DNA of 64,000 nt. Origin: an uncultured Polaribacter sp. Lineage in GTDB: Bacteria > Bacteroidota > Bacteroidia > Flavobacteriales > Flavobacteriaceae. This document shows positions 1-8,331 of this stretch, one piece after another. Position 1 is the first letter of the stretch. Each line of letters starts with the position of its first letter. The position numbers were made by a program, and so were the translations under genes. The DNA lies in NCBI RefSeq assembly GCF_947501385.1, contig NZ_CANMVP010000023.1, positions 1 to 64,000 on the forward strand, in the 5' to 3' direction. A model generated the notes under the pieces. The model ran no database searches and was not told the origin of the DNA. It saw only the letters and a program-made list of their open reading frames with translations.

Positions 1-101
1 TGCTCTTTCTCCTTTTTATTAATATCTATCTAATATAAATACTTTAATCCATATCCTTTTGCAAACATAGGATGACAAACGCTAAATTTTGAATGGTTCA
101 A

Positions 102-109
102 TATATTTG
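102..109 (+). promoter_or_regulatory. -7 box (TAnnTTTG) before the first acetyltransferase
   Basis: TATATTTG matches the Bacteroidota -7 consensus TAnnTTTG and ends 20 nt before the ATG at 130. No convincing -33 TTG is seen at the usual distance, so this is a moderate-quality prediction. Confidence 0.4.
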
Positions 110-129
110 TTCTATAAAACATTAAAAAT

Positions 130-651
130 ATGACCTTAGATGGTAAAAACATAAAACTACGCGCGCTAGAACCAGAAGATTTAGAGTTTTTATACGAAAT
201 AGAAAACAATGAGTCTTTTTGGGAAGTAAGCCACACACAAACGCCTTTTTCTAAATACGTTTTAAAACAATATTTAGAAAATGCACATTTAGATCTTTTC
301 GAAGCCAAACAATTGCGCCTACTAATTGAGGAAATATCTACAGAGAAACAAATTGGTATGATTGATCTTTTCGATTATAATCCGCAACATAAAAGAGCTG
401 GAATCGGAATTTTAATTCATCCAGATTTTCAGCAAAAAGGTGTTGCTTTAGAAGCTTTATCTGTATTAATAGCGTATGCTTTCAGACATTTAAATTTGCA
501 TCAATTGTATGCAAACATCACTAGTGAGAATAAGAAAAGTATTGCTGTATTCACCAAAAAAAATTTTAAAAAAGTGGGTGTAAAAAAAGACTGGATTTTT
601 TCTGATAGAAAATTTAAAGATGAAATACTATTTCAATTGATAAAAGAGTAA
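130..651 (+). CDS. GNAT family N-acetyltransferase (RimJ/RimL type)
   Basis: The 173-residue protein has a complete acetyltransferase fold of the RimJ/RimL/SpeG-like branch: an N-terminal KLRALEPEDLEFLY strand-helix, a central beta-strand (IGMIDLFDYNP), the acetyl-CoA loop region GIGILIHPDFQQKGVALEAL at about residues 92-111, and a late NKKSIAVFTKKNFKKVG helix-strand. It transfers acetyl from acetyl-CoA to an amine, but the acceptor cannot be told from sequence. The ATG at 130 is followed directly by the conserved fold. mltG starts 27 bp downstream, so co-transcription is possible. The family is clear; substrate and physiological role are unknown. Confidence 0.85.
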   Translation: MTLDGKNIKLRALEPEDLEFLYEIENNESFWEVSHTQTPFSKYVLKQYLENAHLDLFEAKQLRLLIEEISTEKQIGMIDLFDYNPQHKRAGIGILIHPDFQQKGVALEALSVLIAYAFRHLNLHQLYANITSENKKSIAVFTKKNFKKVGVKKDWIFSDRKFKDEILFQLIKE

Positions 652-678
652 CTTTACAGCCTTTTAAAATTTATACGA

Positions 679-1707
679 TTGAACAAGAAAAATATATTTA
701 GAATTGTAGCTGCTCTTTTTTTAGTGGCTTGTATGATTGGTTTTACTTTATACCAAAGAATTTTTTCCGACAATGTTCTTAAAGATGGCGAAATCTTTAT
801 CGGAAAGTCAGATACTATGGCGCAATTAGATGCGAAAATAGCTCCTTTTTTAGAAGATTTTAATTCTTTTACATGGGTTAAAAGTCAGAAAAAATTTAAG
901 AGTACAGAAGCAGGCAGGTACCTTATAAAAAAAGGCATGTCTAATAATGACATTGTAAATATGCTTAGAATTGGAAGGCAAACCCCTTTAAAAGTTTCTT
1001 TCAACAATCAAGACACTTTAGAAAAATTTGTAGAGAGAATTGCAGAACAATTAGAAACAGATTCAATTTCTTTGATGAATGCTTTCAAAAATGAAAAATT
1101 TCTAAAAGAGAATGATTTAACAGAGAAATCTGTTTTACAAATATTCATTCCAAATACCTATGAGTTTTATTGGACGGTTTCAGCAGAAGATTTTAGAACA
1201 AAAATGCTGGTTGCCTATAAAAGATTTTGGAACAAGAGCCGGTTAGAAAAAGCAAAAAAATTAAATCTATCAAAAGATGAAGTAATTATTTTAGCCTCTA
1301 TTGTTCAAAAAGAAACTGCACAAAAATCTGAAAAACCTACAGTGGCTGGTTTGTATTTAAATAGGTTAAAAAAAGGCTGGCCGCTGCAAGCAGACCCAAC
1401 AGTAATATATGTAATCAAAGAACAAAAAGGGCAAGATTATGTAGTAAAAAGAGTATTAAATGTAGATTTAGAAATTAACTCTCCTTATAATACCTATAAA
1501 AATACAGGGTTGCCTCCTACGCTAATTTCTATGCCAGATCAAATAACAATAGATGCTGTTTTAAATGCAGAAGACCATGACTATTATTATATGTGTGTAA
1601 ATGTAGAGAAATTAGGTTATCATGCATTTGCTAAAACCTTAGCACAACACAATAGAAATGCCGTTAAATATCATAATTGGTTAAATGATCAAGGGGTTAA
1701 TAGGTAG
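679..1707 (+). CDS. mltG: Endolytic murein transglycosylase MltG (YceG-like)
   Basis: MltG cleaves nascent glycan strands at the inner membrane and sets their length. The 342-residue product has one N-terminal membrane anchor (residues about 7-26), a LysM-like middle part, and the YceG catalytic domain. The catalytic glutamate is in LASIVQKETAQ; the following LYLNRLKKGWPLQADPTV and the later NTYKNTGLPPTLISMPDQ and AEDHDYYY blocks are family hallmarks. The start codon is TTG at 679; no in-frame ATG gives the anchor. Length is normal for the family. The gene ends directly at the heptamer repeat array, which may separate it from downstream transcription. Confidence 0.93.
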   Translation: MNKKNIFRIVAALFLVACMIGFTLYQRIFSDNVLKDGEIFIGKSDTMAQLDAKIAPFLEDFNSFTWVKSQKKFKSTEAGRYLIKKGMSNNDIVNMLRIGRQTPLKVSFNNQDTLEKFVERIAEQLETDSISLMNAFKNEKFLKENDLTEKSVLQIFIPNTYEFYWTVSAEDFRTKMLVAYKRFWNKSRLEKAKKLNLSKDEVIILASIVQKETAQKSEKPTVAGLYLNRLKKGWPLQADPTVIYVIKEQKGQDYVVKRVLNVDLEINSPYNTYKNTGLPPTLISMPDQITIDAVLNAEDHDYYYMCVNVEKLGYHAFAKTLAQHNRNAVKYHNWLNDQGVNR

Positions 1708-1803
1708 AAGTTGGAAGATAGAAGTTGGAAGTTGGAAGTTGGAAGTTGGAAGTTGGAAGTTGGAAGTTGGAAGTTGGAAGTTGGAAGTTGGAAGTTGGAA
1801 GTT
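1708..1803. repeat. Tandem heptamer array (GAAGTTG)n
   Basis: Right after the mltG stop codon there is one degenerate unit followed by about 12 near-perfect head-to-tail copies of GAAGTTG (1721-1803 is uninterrupted). It contains no gene and lies between mltG and the broken DUF2279 gene. The unit is 7 bp, so copy-number change would be tolerated only outside genes. Slipped-strand variation is expected. Confidence 0.95.
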
Positions 1804-1819
1804 AAAATAACACAATCAA

Positions 1820-2731
1820 ATGATCATTATAAAAAGTAAAAAAAACATATTTTTATATGTGTTTTTTTTTAGTACACTCATTTTACAAGCACAAGCATCT
1901 TCATTTTTAAAAAAATCTGATACTTTACATACCAAAAGAAGAAACGCAATCATTATAACTAAGAGTGTTTTAACAACTGGAACACTATTAGCGCTCGATC
2001 AACTTTGGTATAAAGATTATGAACGTTCTAGTTTTCATTTTACGAATGACAATGCAGAATGGAAACAAATGGATAAAGTTGGTCATTTGATGACTTCGTA
2101 TCATCTAGGTAAACTTGGTATGGAAGCTTTGGATTGGGCTGGAATTTCAAAAAAAAATCAATTAATTTATGGCGCAACCTATGGTTTTGCTTTTTTAACA
2201 GCTGTTGAAGTTTTAGACGGTTTTTCTAAAGAATGGGGCGCTTCACCTGGAGATATTTTAGCAAATGCTGCAGGAACTGGTTTATTAGTTGGTCAGGAAA
2301 TTTTATGGAATGAGCAAAGAATTACCCTTAAATATTCCTTTCATCAGACCAACTTTGCCAAACAAAGACCAAATACATTGGGTGAAAATTTTATTCAACA
2401 GACTTTAAAAGATTATAATGGGCAAACCTATTGGATTTCTGCAAACATCTGAGCTTTTAACAAAGAAAGTAGTTTCCCTAAATGGTTAAATATTGCTTTT
2501 GGTTATGGCGCTGAGGGAATGTTGTATGGAGAAACAAAAGCTGCTAACCCTGTGTCGAAAGATCCTTACCGGCAATTTTATGTAAGTTTAGATTTAGATT
2601 TGACAAAAATTAGTACAAATTCGAAATTCCTACAAACCGTCTTTTCTGTTGTCAATTTCATAAAGATTCCAGCTCCAACACTCGAAATTAACACCAAAGG
2701 ACAAATAAAATTTCATTATTTGTATTTTTAG
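1820..2731 (+). pseudogene. DUF2279 family secreted protein, interrupted by an in-frame TGA
   Basis: A signal peptide (about residues 1-26) is followed by a DUF2279/YfiM-type region: WKQMDKVGHLMTSYHLGKLG, YGATYGFAFLTAVEVLDGF and WGASPGDILANAAGTGL. The reading frame stops at TGA 2450-2452 after 210 residues, just after TYWISANI. The same frame then continues without any shift, through SSFPKWLNIAFGYGAEGML and on to the TAG at 2729-2731, giving about 93 more residues that fit the family C-terminus. A single base change therefore splits an otherwise intact gene of about 303 codons. It may be a recent nonsense mutation, a sequencing error, or a read-through site. Family function is unknown; a membrane or periplasmic role is likely. 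Confidence 0.8.
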
Positions 2732-2775
2732 ATAAATTTAACATATTGATAATCAGGAAGTTTTAAAATGTATTG

Positions 2776-2783
2776 TAACTTTG
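2776..2783 (+). promoter_or_regulatory. -7 box before the lysozyme-like gene
   Basis: TAACTTTG matches TAnnTTTG exactly. It overlaps the TTG at 2781, so transcription would begin around 2788-2790 and that TTG cannot be the start codon of the downstream gene. Confidence 0.55.
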
Positions 2784-2810
2784 CAACCGCAAAACAGAAA
2801 AATACAATTT

Positions 2811-3407
2811 ATCAAAAATAAAATACTTTTACTAAGTCTCGTTTTACTTTTTATCAATGCAACTTCAATTGATAAAAAAGATATTTCAAAATCAGAAACG
2901 GTTTCGAAAACAAAAACAAATTTTCCTAAATTTATAGGAAATGACCTTCTTTACTTAAAGAGAGATTTTGTTGCTTTTAAAGAAGCTGTTGCTTTTAAAG
3001 AATCGCAAGGAAAATATACGGTTGTAAATACTTTAGGATATTTAGGGAAATACCAATTTGGTCGCACAACTTTACAAAGATTTCGAATTTACAATACACA
3101 AGCATTTTTAAAAAATCCTGAATTACAAGAAAAAGCCTTTGTCGCTTTATGTAAAGTGAACAAATGGATTTTAAGAAAAGACATACAACGTTCTGTTGGT
3201 AAAAATATAAATGGAATTAAAATTACCGAATCTGGTATTCTAGCAGCTGCGCATTTAAGTGGTGCAGGAAATGTAAAGAAATTCTTACGAAGTAATGGTT
3301 CTCAACATTTTGCAGATGCTTATGGCGCAACCATCCAATCTTATTTAAGAAAATTTGGTGATTACGATGTTTCTAATATTGTAGCAAATAAAAATGCAAG
3401 AGTTTAG
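2811..3407 (+). CDS. Secreted lysozyme/transglycosylase-like protein
   Basis: The product of about 198 residues starts with a signal peptide (KNKILLLSLVLLF...). Its middle has AFKESQGKYTVVNTLGYLGK followed by YQFG, which resembles the catalytic-Glu and GxYQF motifs of lytic-transglycosylase/lysozyme-like domains; AAHLSGAGNVKKFL fits the rest of such a fold. The likely substrate is peptidoglycan. The start is unusual: there is no in-frame ATG, GTG or usable TTG. The in-frame TTG at 2781 lies inside a promoter box, and the reading that begins at ATC 2811 (xKNKILLLSL) gives a normal signal peptide. I chose 2811; N-terminus confidence is low, lysozyme-like assignment moderate. Confidence 0.6.
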   Translation: MKNKILLLSLVLLFINATSIDKKDISKSETVSKTKTNFPKFIGNDLLYLKRDFVAFKEAVAFKESQGKYTVVNTLGYLGKYQFGRTTLQRFRIYNTQAFLKNPELQEKAFVALCKVNKWILRKDIQRSVGKNINGIKITESGILAAAHLSGAGNVKKFLRSNGSQHFADAYGATIQSYLRKFGDYDVSNIVANKNARV

Positions 3408-3499
3408 AAGATTTTAAATAAGAACTCTTTTATTTATGAATAGTTGCTTTTTATGAATTTCTATTTCTATAGGATTGTTAAAATAAGTGAAACCTCCGT

Positions 3500-4204
3500 T
3501 TACTTCTGAATTATAAAAATTGCAGGTTTTTTATGTAAATCTGGTGTTTGATGTTTCCAATCTTCCATCGATAATGTTTTTATAAATTCTGAAGACAGCG
3601 TAATGTCTGCAGCAATGCATAAATTGGTGGATGGTGTTAAGGTTGCTTTTAAATCTGCAAACATCTTTTCGTTTCTATAAGGCGTTTCTATAAAAATTTG
3701 AGATTGATTTTTATCCTTAGATAATTTCTCTAAATCTTTAATAGCTTTTTTTCTGTCTGATTTATCAATTGGTAAATAGCCATTAAAAGCAAAGTTTTGT
3801 CCGTTCATACCAGAACTCATCATTGCCATTAAAATAGAACTTGGCCCAACCAAAGGTACCACTTGAATGTTATTTTCATGCGCCAACTTTACAATACTTG
3901 CTCCAGGATCTGCAACCGCTGGTACGCCAGCTTCTGAAAGTAAACCTACATGTATTCCTTCTTTACAAATATCTAAATATGTACTGGTTTCGATATCTTC
4001 AGCATATTTATCTAAAGACATTAAGTGTAAAGAGGATTGTGATTTTTTGGGTGAAATTTTTTTGATAAATTTTCTCGCAGACTTTTCACTTTCTACAATA
4101 TAATAATCAATTTCTTCAACTACCTTTTTTACTGACAAAGGCATGACCTCTAAAGGTTCTGTATCTCCTAAAGTTGTGGGAATTAAATAGAGTTTGCCAA
4201 TCAT
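3500..4204 (-). CDS. SAM-dependent methyltransferase, RsmI/tetrapyrrole methylase fold
   Basis: The 234-residue protein begins MIGKLYLIPTTLGD and contains GLLSEAGVPAVADPGASIVK, VVPLVGPSSILMAMMSSG and FIETPYRNEKM, the signature blocks of the RsmI family that 2'-O-methylates cytidine 1402 of 16S rRNA. It is shorter than typical RsmI (about 280 residues) and lacks the C-terminal extension, as in the second, short RsmI-like protein common in Flavobacteriia, so target and symbol are left open. In-frame codons continue upstream to 4258, but the conserved fold starts at ATG 4204. It follows the LMW phosphatase and dnaA on the same strand. Confidence 0.82.
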   Translation of the reverse strand: MIGKLYLIPTTLGDTEPLEVMPLSVKKVVEEIDYYIVESEKSARKFIKKISPKKSQSSLHLMSLDKYAEDIETSTYLDICKEGIHVGLLSEAGVPAVADPGASIVKLAHENNIQVVPLVGPSSILMAMMSSGMNGQNFAFNGYLPIDKSDRKKAIKDLEKLSKDKNQSQIFIETPYRNEKMFADLKATLTPSTNLCIAADITLSSEFIKTLSMEDWKHQTPDLHKKPAIFIIQK

Positions 4205-4261
4205 GATTTTTATTTTTAGACTCGAATCTTTATCAATTTTCACTGATAAAACATACATTAT

Positions 4262-4723
4262 TTATTTTCTGATAAAATTATTTGCAATAATATCACAAGC
4301 TTCGTTTAGCATTTTATAAACTTTTTCGAAACCTTGACTTTCGCCATAATAAGGATCTGGAACTGAAAAATTTTGATCTGGCTGTGTTTCGTTCAGAACC
4401 ATTTTTACCTTTTGATGCTCTTCTGTGTTTCTAGCTAACAAAATAATATGTTGATAATTGCTATCATCCATTGCATAAATAACATCAAAATTATCAAAAT
4501 CTTTTACCGTAAACTTTCTTGCTTTTTGAGTTGTAATATCAATGCCGTATTTTCTAGCAACTTCAACAGAGCGTTCATCGGGAAGATTCCCTACATGATA
4601 CGCAGCTGTTCCTGCTGAATCTACAAAAACTGCATCTGTACTCACTTTCGATTGCAAAATACCTTCTGCTAGTGGCGAACGACAAATATTCCCCAAGCAA
4701 ACCATCAATACTTTTTTCATCAA
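4262..4723 (-). CDS. Low molecular weight protein-tyrosine phosphatase
   Basis: The 153-residue protein has the CX5R phosphate-binding loop CLGNICRS at residues 9-16 (nucleophile Cys9, Arg15) and the catalytic aspartate in VPDPYYG near the C-terminus, so it should be an active cytosolic phosphotyrosine phosphatase. In other bacteria such enzymes act on polysaccharide-export kinases or on arginine phosphate; none of those partners is in this window. Start ATG 4723 or 4720 (two consecutive Met codons). It lies 29 bp downstream of dnaA and 57 bp upstream of the RsmI-like start, so a dnaA-phosphatase-methylase transcript is plausible. Confidence 0.9.
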   Translation of the reverse strand: MMKKVLMVCLGNICRSPLAEGILQSKVSTDAVFVDSAGTAAYHVGNLPDERSVEVARKYGIDITTQKARKFTVKDFDNFDVIYAMDDSNYQHIILLARNTEEHQKVKMVLNETQPDQNFSVPDPYYGESQGFEKVYKMLNEACDIIANNFIRK

Positions 4724-4752
4724 AAAAAAATTTGAGCTTTTTAAGCGTCCGT

Positions 4753-6180
4753 TTAGAATGTTAACTTCTTAGTTAAGTCGTCAACGTATTTTCTAAATTG
4801 TTTGTCGGTTTCTGTTAGATTGTCTACTGTTTTACAAGCATGTAAAACGGTGGCATGATCTCTTTGCCCAATTTGATTCCCTATACTTGCCAAAGAAGTC
4901 TTTGTTAATCTTTTTGCAAAGAACATGGCCAATTGTCTCGCTTGTACAATATGACGTTTTCTGGTTTTAGATTGTAAAGTAGCAACATCCATATCAAAAT
5001 ATTTAGAAACTTCTTTCTGAATATAATCAATTGAGACTTCTTTCTTTGTATTCTTTACAAACTTATCTACAATCTGTTTTGCCAATTCTAAAGAGAATTC
5101 TCTTCTATTAAAAGAGGCTTGTGCAATCATAGAAATAATAACACCTTCTAATTCTCTAACGTTAGATTTTATATTTTTAGCAATATATTCTACAATATCT
5201 TCTGGCATTTCAACACCGTCTCTAAACAATTTGTTTTGTAAGATAGAAATTCTAGTTTCGTAATCTGGTGCTTGTAATTCTGCAGACAATCCCCATTTAA
5301 AACGAGATAACAAACGCTGTTCTATGTCTTGCATATCTACAGGTGCTTTGTCTGAAGTTAAAATTACTTGCTTTCCATTTTGATGTAAATGGTTAAAAAT
5401 ATGGAAGAAAACATCTTGTGTTCCTGCTTTTCCTGATAAGAACTGAACATCATCAATAATTAACACATCGATCATTTGATAAAAATGAATAAAATCATTT
5501 CTGGTGTTCGATTTTACGGAATCTATAAATTGTTGTGTAAATTTTTCCGAAGAAATATACAACACAGTTTTATCTGGATATTTGTCTTTAATATCTACCC
5601 CAATTGCATGTGATAGATGCGTTTTTCCTAAACCTACTCCACCATAAATTAATAACGGATTAAAAGAAGTTCCTCCTGGTTTGTTTGCAACTGCCATACC
5701 AGCAGAACGCGCCAACCTATTAGAATCTCCTTCTATAAAGTTTACAAAATTATAGTTCGGGTTTAGTTGAGATTCAATTTTTACTTTTTGCAATCCTGGA
5801 ATTACAAACGGATTTCTTAATTCTCTTTTATTTGATTCTAAAGGAACGGTAACTCTTTGAGGTTTTAAGGGATCTCTATTTGAGCTAGGAATTTTAACAA
5901 TTTGCGGTCTATTGCTGCTGTAATTGTTTTCCATTTTTACATCGTAAATCAATTTGGCATCATTTCCTAGTTGTCTTACCAATGCAACTCTTAATAATTT
6001 AATGTAATGTTCTTCTAACCATTCGTAGAAAAATTTACTTGGCACCTGAATCGTTAATGCCTCTCCTGAAAGTTTTACAGGTTTGATAGGTTCAAACCAA
6101 GTTTTATATGCTTGTGGTTTAATATTGTCTTTGATAAAAGACAAACAATCATTCCAAACAGAGTCAGCAGTTAAAGTCAT
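4753..6180 (-). CDS. dnaA: Chromosomal replication initiator protein DnaA
   Basis: DnaA binds 9-mer boxes at oriC, oligomerises with ATP and melts the origin. The 475-residue product has domain I (residues about 1-80, DCLSFIKDNIKPQAYKTWF), a variable linker, the AAA+ module with Walker A GGVGLGKTH and Walker B VLIIDDVQFLSG, and the C-terminal box-binding domain with signature DHATVLHACKT. The length is normal. The start ATG at 6180 begins the conserved domain I. The upstream 170 bp contain DnaA-box-like sites (see 6232-6268), suggesting autoregulation or a nearby origin. Confidence 0.98.
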   Translation of the reverse strand: MTLTADSVWNDCLSFIKDNIKPQAYKTWFEPIKPVKLSGEALTIQVPSKFFYEWLEEHYIKLLRVALVRQLGNDAKLIYDVKMENNYSSNRPQIVKIPSSNRDPLKPQRVTVPLESNKRELRNPFVIPGLQKVKIESQLNPNYNFVNFIEGDSNRLARSAGMAVANKPGGTSFNPLLIYGGVGLGKTHLSHAIGVDIKDKYPDKTVLYISSEKFTQQFIDSVKSNTRNDFIHFYQMIDVLIIDDVQFLSGKAGTQDVFFHIFNHLHQNGKQVILTSDKAPVDMQDIEQRLLSRFKWGLSAELQAPDYETRISILQNKLFRDGVEMPEDIVEYIAKNIKSNVRELEGVIISMIAQASFNRREFSLELAKQIVDKFVKNTKKEVSIDYIQKEVSKYFDMDVATLQSKTRKRHIVQARQLAMFFAKRLTKTSLASIGNQIGQRDHATVLHACKTVDNLTETDKQFRKYVDDLTKKLTF

Positions 6181-6231
6181 TTATTGTTATGGTACTATTT
6201 TGAGTTATTAAATCGGATATCACAGCGTTTT

Positions 6232-6268
6232 TTATCCACTTCCTTAGGTTATACAAAAGTGTGAATAA
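6232..6268. promoter_or_regulatory. Cluster of DnaA-box-like 9-mers upstream of dnaA
   Basis: Three candidates lie within 37 bp: TTATCCACT at 6232-6240 (one mismatch to TTATCCACA), TTATACAAA at 6249-6257 (one mismatch to TTATACACA), and TTATTCACA read on the minus strand at 6260-6268, which fits TTWTNCACA. An AT-rich stretch follows at 6270-6320. This fits dnaA autoregulation or part of oriC; the sequence alone does not decide. Confidence 0.5.
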
Positions 6269-6351
6269 AATTCAGTATAAAAAAATCAATTTGCTATTGA
6301 TTATTAATTATTTTTTACGTAAAATGCTTCTCTAAATTCTGTCTACAAAAA

Positions 6352-6753
6352 TTGAAAAAATCATCAACAAAAACTAGAATTCGATATTCTGAAACTGATC
6401 AAATGGGCATTGTCTATCATGGCAACTACGCACAATTTTTTGAACTCGGTAGAACAGAATGGTTACGTTCTTTAGGGGTTACTTACAAAGATATGGAAAT
6501 CAGCGGAATAATGCTACCTGTAATTTCGTTAAAATGCAATTTTATAAAACCGGCGTTGTATGATGATGTTTTAACCATAACTACTTTTCTTAAAAAAAAG
6601 CCGATGGTTAAGATTGAATTTGATTATGAAATTAAAAATCAAGAAAATGAATTAATTTGCACAGGAAATTCTGTGTTGGCTTTTATGAAAATGAAAACGA
6701 TGAAACCCACTCGTTGTCCAGATTATTTGTTGAAAAGTTTAGGATTCGATTAA
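6352..6753 (+). CDS. Acyl-CoA thioesterase, YbgC/4-hydroxybenzoyl-CoA thioesterase family
   Basis: This 133-residue hotdog-fold protein has the active-site block YSETDQMGIVYHGNYAQFFE at residues 11-30, with the catalytic Asp in SETDQMG. Such enzymes hydrolyse acyl-CoA (or acyl-ACP) thioesters in the cytosol. The start is TTG at 6352, giving LKKSSTKTRIRYSE; the next in-frame ATG is inside the active-site motif and too late. It diverges from dnaA. Its TAA stop (6751-6753) overlaps by 4 bp the end of a small minus-strand gene. The precise acyl substrate is unknown. Confidence 0.88.
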   Translation: MKKSSTKTRIRYSETDQMGIVYHGNYAQFFELGRTEWLRSLGVTYKDMEISGIMLPVISLKCNFIKPALYDDVLTITTFLKKKPMVKIEFDYEIKNQENELICTGNSVLAFMKMKTMKPTRCPDYLLKSLGFD

Positions 6754-6899
6754 ATAGCTGATTTTTTTATTCTACCTACTACAAGTAATCCAATTCCGAG
6801 ACCAATTAATAATGCAGAGATAAAATCATTTTCTAATGTAAATTGAATAATAATTCCAATTACTAATGCCATTAAACCTATAATTCTTACTTTATTCAT
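6750..6899 (-). CDS. Small two-helix membrane protein (49 aa)
   Basis: The minus strand reads MNKVRIIGLMALVIG, a short polar loop FTLENDF, then ISALLIGLGIGLLVVGR and a basic end KKSAI. This gives two hydrophobic helices (about residues 6-19 and 27-42) joined by a hairpin. It starts with ATG at 6899 and ends with TAA overlapping the thioesterase stop by 4 bp, in convergent orientation. Similar tiny two-helix proteins occur in Flavobacteriia, as far as I recall, without a known function. The membrane-like composition and clean start and stop support a real gene. Confidence 0.6.
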   Translation of the reverse strand: MNKVRIIGLMALVIGIIIQFTLENDFISALLIGLGIGLLVVGRIKKSAI

Positions 6900-7023
6900 G
6901 TTTTTTAAGTCTTAGTGCGTTCCGCATTGAATGCCAATGTTAACACTGAGATGTGTCGTTTCAATGATTTATATAAGTAGTTAGCGAAGTTATAAGGAAA
7001 TACCTTTAGAATCAAATTAAATA

Positions 7024-7097
7024 CTACTCCAATTTCTTCACCTCTACCTTATATCAATTTTCAAAAATTTTAAAAATACTTTTTGCATCATTTTTGA
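7024..7097 (-). repeat. Degenerate copy of the yigZ 3' end, behind lpxD
   Basis: Read on the minus strand it encodes DAKSIFKIFEN, a stop, then YKVEVKKLE and a stop, against DAKSIFKIFDNLYKVFIKKLE at the end of the intact yigZ (9914-10522). The copy includes the original gene end, is roughly three-quarters identical at DNA level, and begins within about 12 bp of the lpxD stop codon. It is the oldest-looking of the duplicated yigZ tails. Confidence 0.75.
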
Positions 7098-7108
7098 ATG
7101 ACTTTTCA

Positions 7109-8098
7109 TTAACTCATCAATTTTCTTACTTTCACCCATTGTTTTAACATATCTCTTGCATCTTGCGCTGGATACCCTAACACCGTTTTACCTGCCTCTA
7201 CGTCTGCTATAACGCCAGAACCAGCACCAACTGTTGCACCAGAATGTATGGTGGTATGGTCTTTAATAGATGCGCTGCCGCCAATCATAACTCCGTCACC
7301 TAACGTAACAGAGCCCGCCAATCCACTATGTCCTGCCATGATACAAGAACGTCCCATGACACTATTGTGTGCAATTTGTACTAAATTGTCAATCTTGCAA
7401 CCATCGCCAATAATGGTGGCACTAAATTTTGCTCTATCTACACAAGAATTTGCGCCTATTTCAACAAAATGCCCAATAATAACATTTCCTATTTGAGGAA
7501 TTTTAACCAAACCATTCCCATCTGCACTTGGTCTGTAACCAAAACCATCTGCCCCAATGCTTACGTTTGTATGAAAAATACAATTGCTGCCAATAATACA
7601 ACGTTCTCGAATAACAGTACCAGACCAAACAATCGTATTATCACCAATAATGGTTTCATCAAACACACAAACATTTGGATATAAAGTTACCTCTTTTCCT
7701 AGTTCGACGTTCTTACCCACATAACAATTTGGACCAATTTTACAACCTTTTCCAATGATAGCTGTTTCGTGTATTACAGCTGTTGGGTGAATATCTGTAT
7801 CAAAAACTGGAGGCGGAGGATTAAAAAGTTCTAATATTTTAGCCATTGCCAAATCGACATTACTGACTATAATAAAGGCACGATTTTCTCCTGGCTCAAT
7901 CTTACAACTAATATTTACCAAAGCAGCACAAGCTTTAGAATCTGACCAAAACTTTGTATATTTATTACTTCCTATAAAAGTAATTTGATTTTTATTTGCT
8001 TTTTTTATTTCTTCTGGACCGTTAATTTTTCCTGTAGTAATCCCTATCAACTTTCCGTTTAAAATATTGTTGATTTCACTAATTGTATAAGACGTCAT
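7109..8098 (-). CDS. lpxD: UDP-3-O-acylglucosamine N-acyltransferase (LpxD-like)
   Basis: LpxD adds the N-linked hydroxyacyl chain to UDP-3-O-acylglucosamine in lipid A synthesis. The 329-residue protein has the N-terminal uridine-binding domain (residues about 1-100) followed by a left-handed beta-helix of hexapeptide repeats, e.g. AIIGKGCKIGPNCYVGKNVE, and the catalytic His in NLVQIAHNSVMG. Length is normal. It stands alone, not in an lpxA/lpxC/fabZ cluster, and Flavobacteriia often carry a second LpxD, so it may be a paralogue acting on another sugar or chain length. It is flanked on both sides by copies of the yigZ 3' end. Confidence 0.88.
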   Translation of the reverse strand: MTSYTISEINNILNGKLIGITTGKINGPEEIKKANKNQITFIGSNKYTKFWSDSKACAALVNISCKIEPGENRAFIIVSNVDLAMAKILELFNPPPPVFDTDIHPTAVIHETAIIGKGCKIGPNCYVGKNVELGKEVTLYPNVCVFDETIIGDNTIVWSGTVIRERCIIGSNCIFHTNVSIGADGFGYRPSADGNGLVKIPQIGNVIIGHFVEIGANSCVDRAKFSATIIGDGCKIDNLVQIAHNSVMGRSCIMAGHSGLAGSVTLGDGVMIGGSASIKDHTTIHSGATVGAGSGVIADVEAGKTVLGYPAQDARDMLKQWVKVRKLMS

Positions 8099-8220
8099 TT
8101 CCGCTTTTATTTTTTGTAAATCTAATAGAAAAAATTAACTACAAAATATTTTGAGATTAAAATCAAAAGAAAATTATTTATTTTACAATTAAAAACCAAC
8201 TAATTAACTTAACATCAACT

Positions 8221-8331
8221 TTATACAGGTTGTCAAAAATTCCAAAAATACTTTTTGCATCATTTTTTCTGACGGAAATAATATATTGGCAATCCATTTC
8301 TAATTTTTGTTGGTACTTTCAATATTTTTCT
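8221..8331 (-). repeat. Well-conserved copy of the yigZ 3' end, behind the flavodoxin gene
   Basis: Positions 8221-8304 match 9939-10022, inside yigZ, at 80 of 84 bases. A shared 15-mer at 8317-8331 then falls within the last codons of the flavodoxin gene. The copy would encode EMDCQYIISVRKNDAKSIF, then GIFDNLYKV, but lacks the front of the gene and its natural stop. It is a non-functional fragment in the same orientation as yigZ. Confidence 0.9.

Noticed and set aside
1..129. Gene on the minus strand at the left edge (30-308)
   Set aside because: It is antisense to the acetyltransferase start, has no domain-like pattern and covers the likely promoter.
2450..2452. Selenocysteine or programmed read-through at the TGA of the DUF2279 gene
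   Set aside because: No downstream stem-loop of SECIS type was seen and the family has no known redox Cys here; a plain mutation or sequencing error is simpler.
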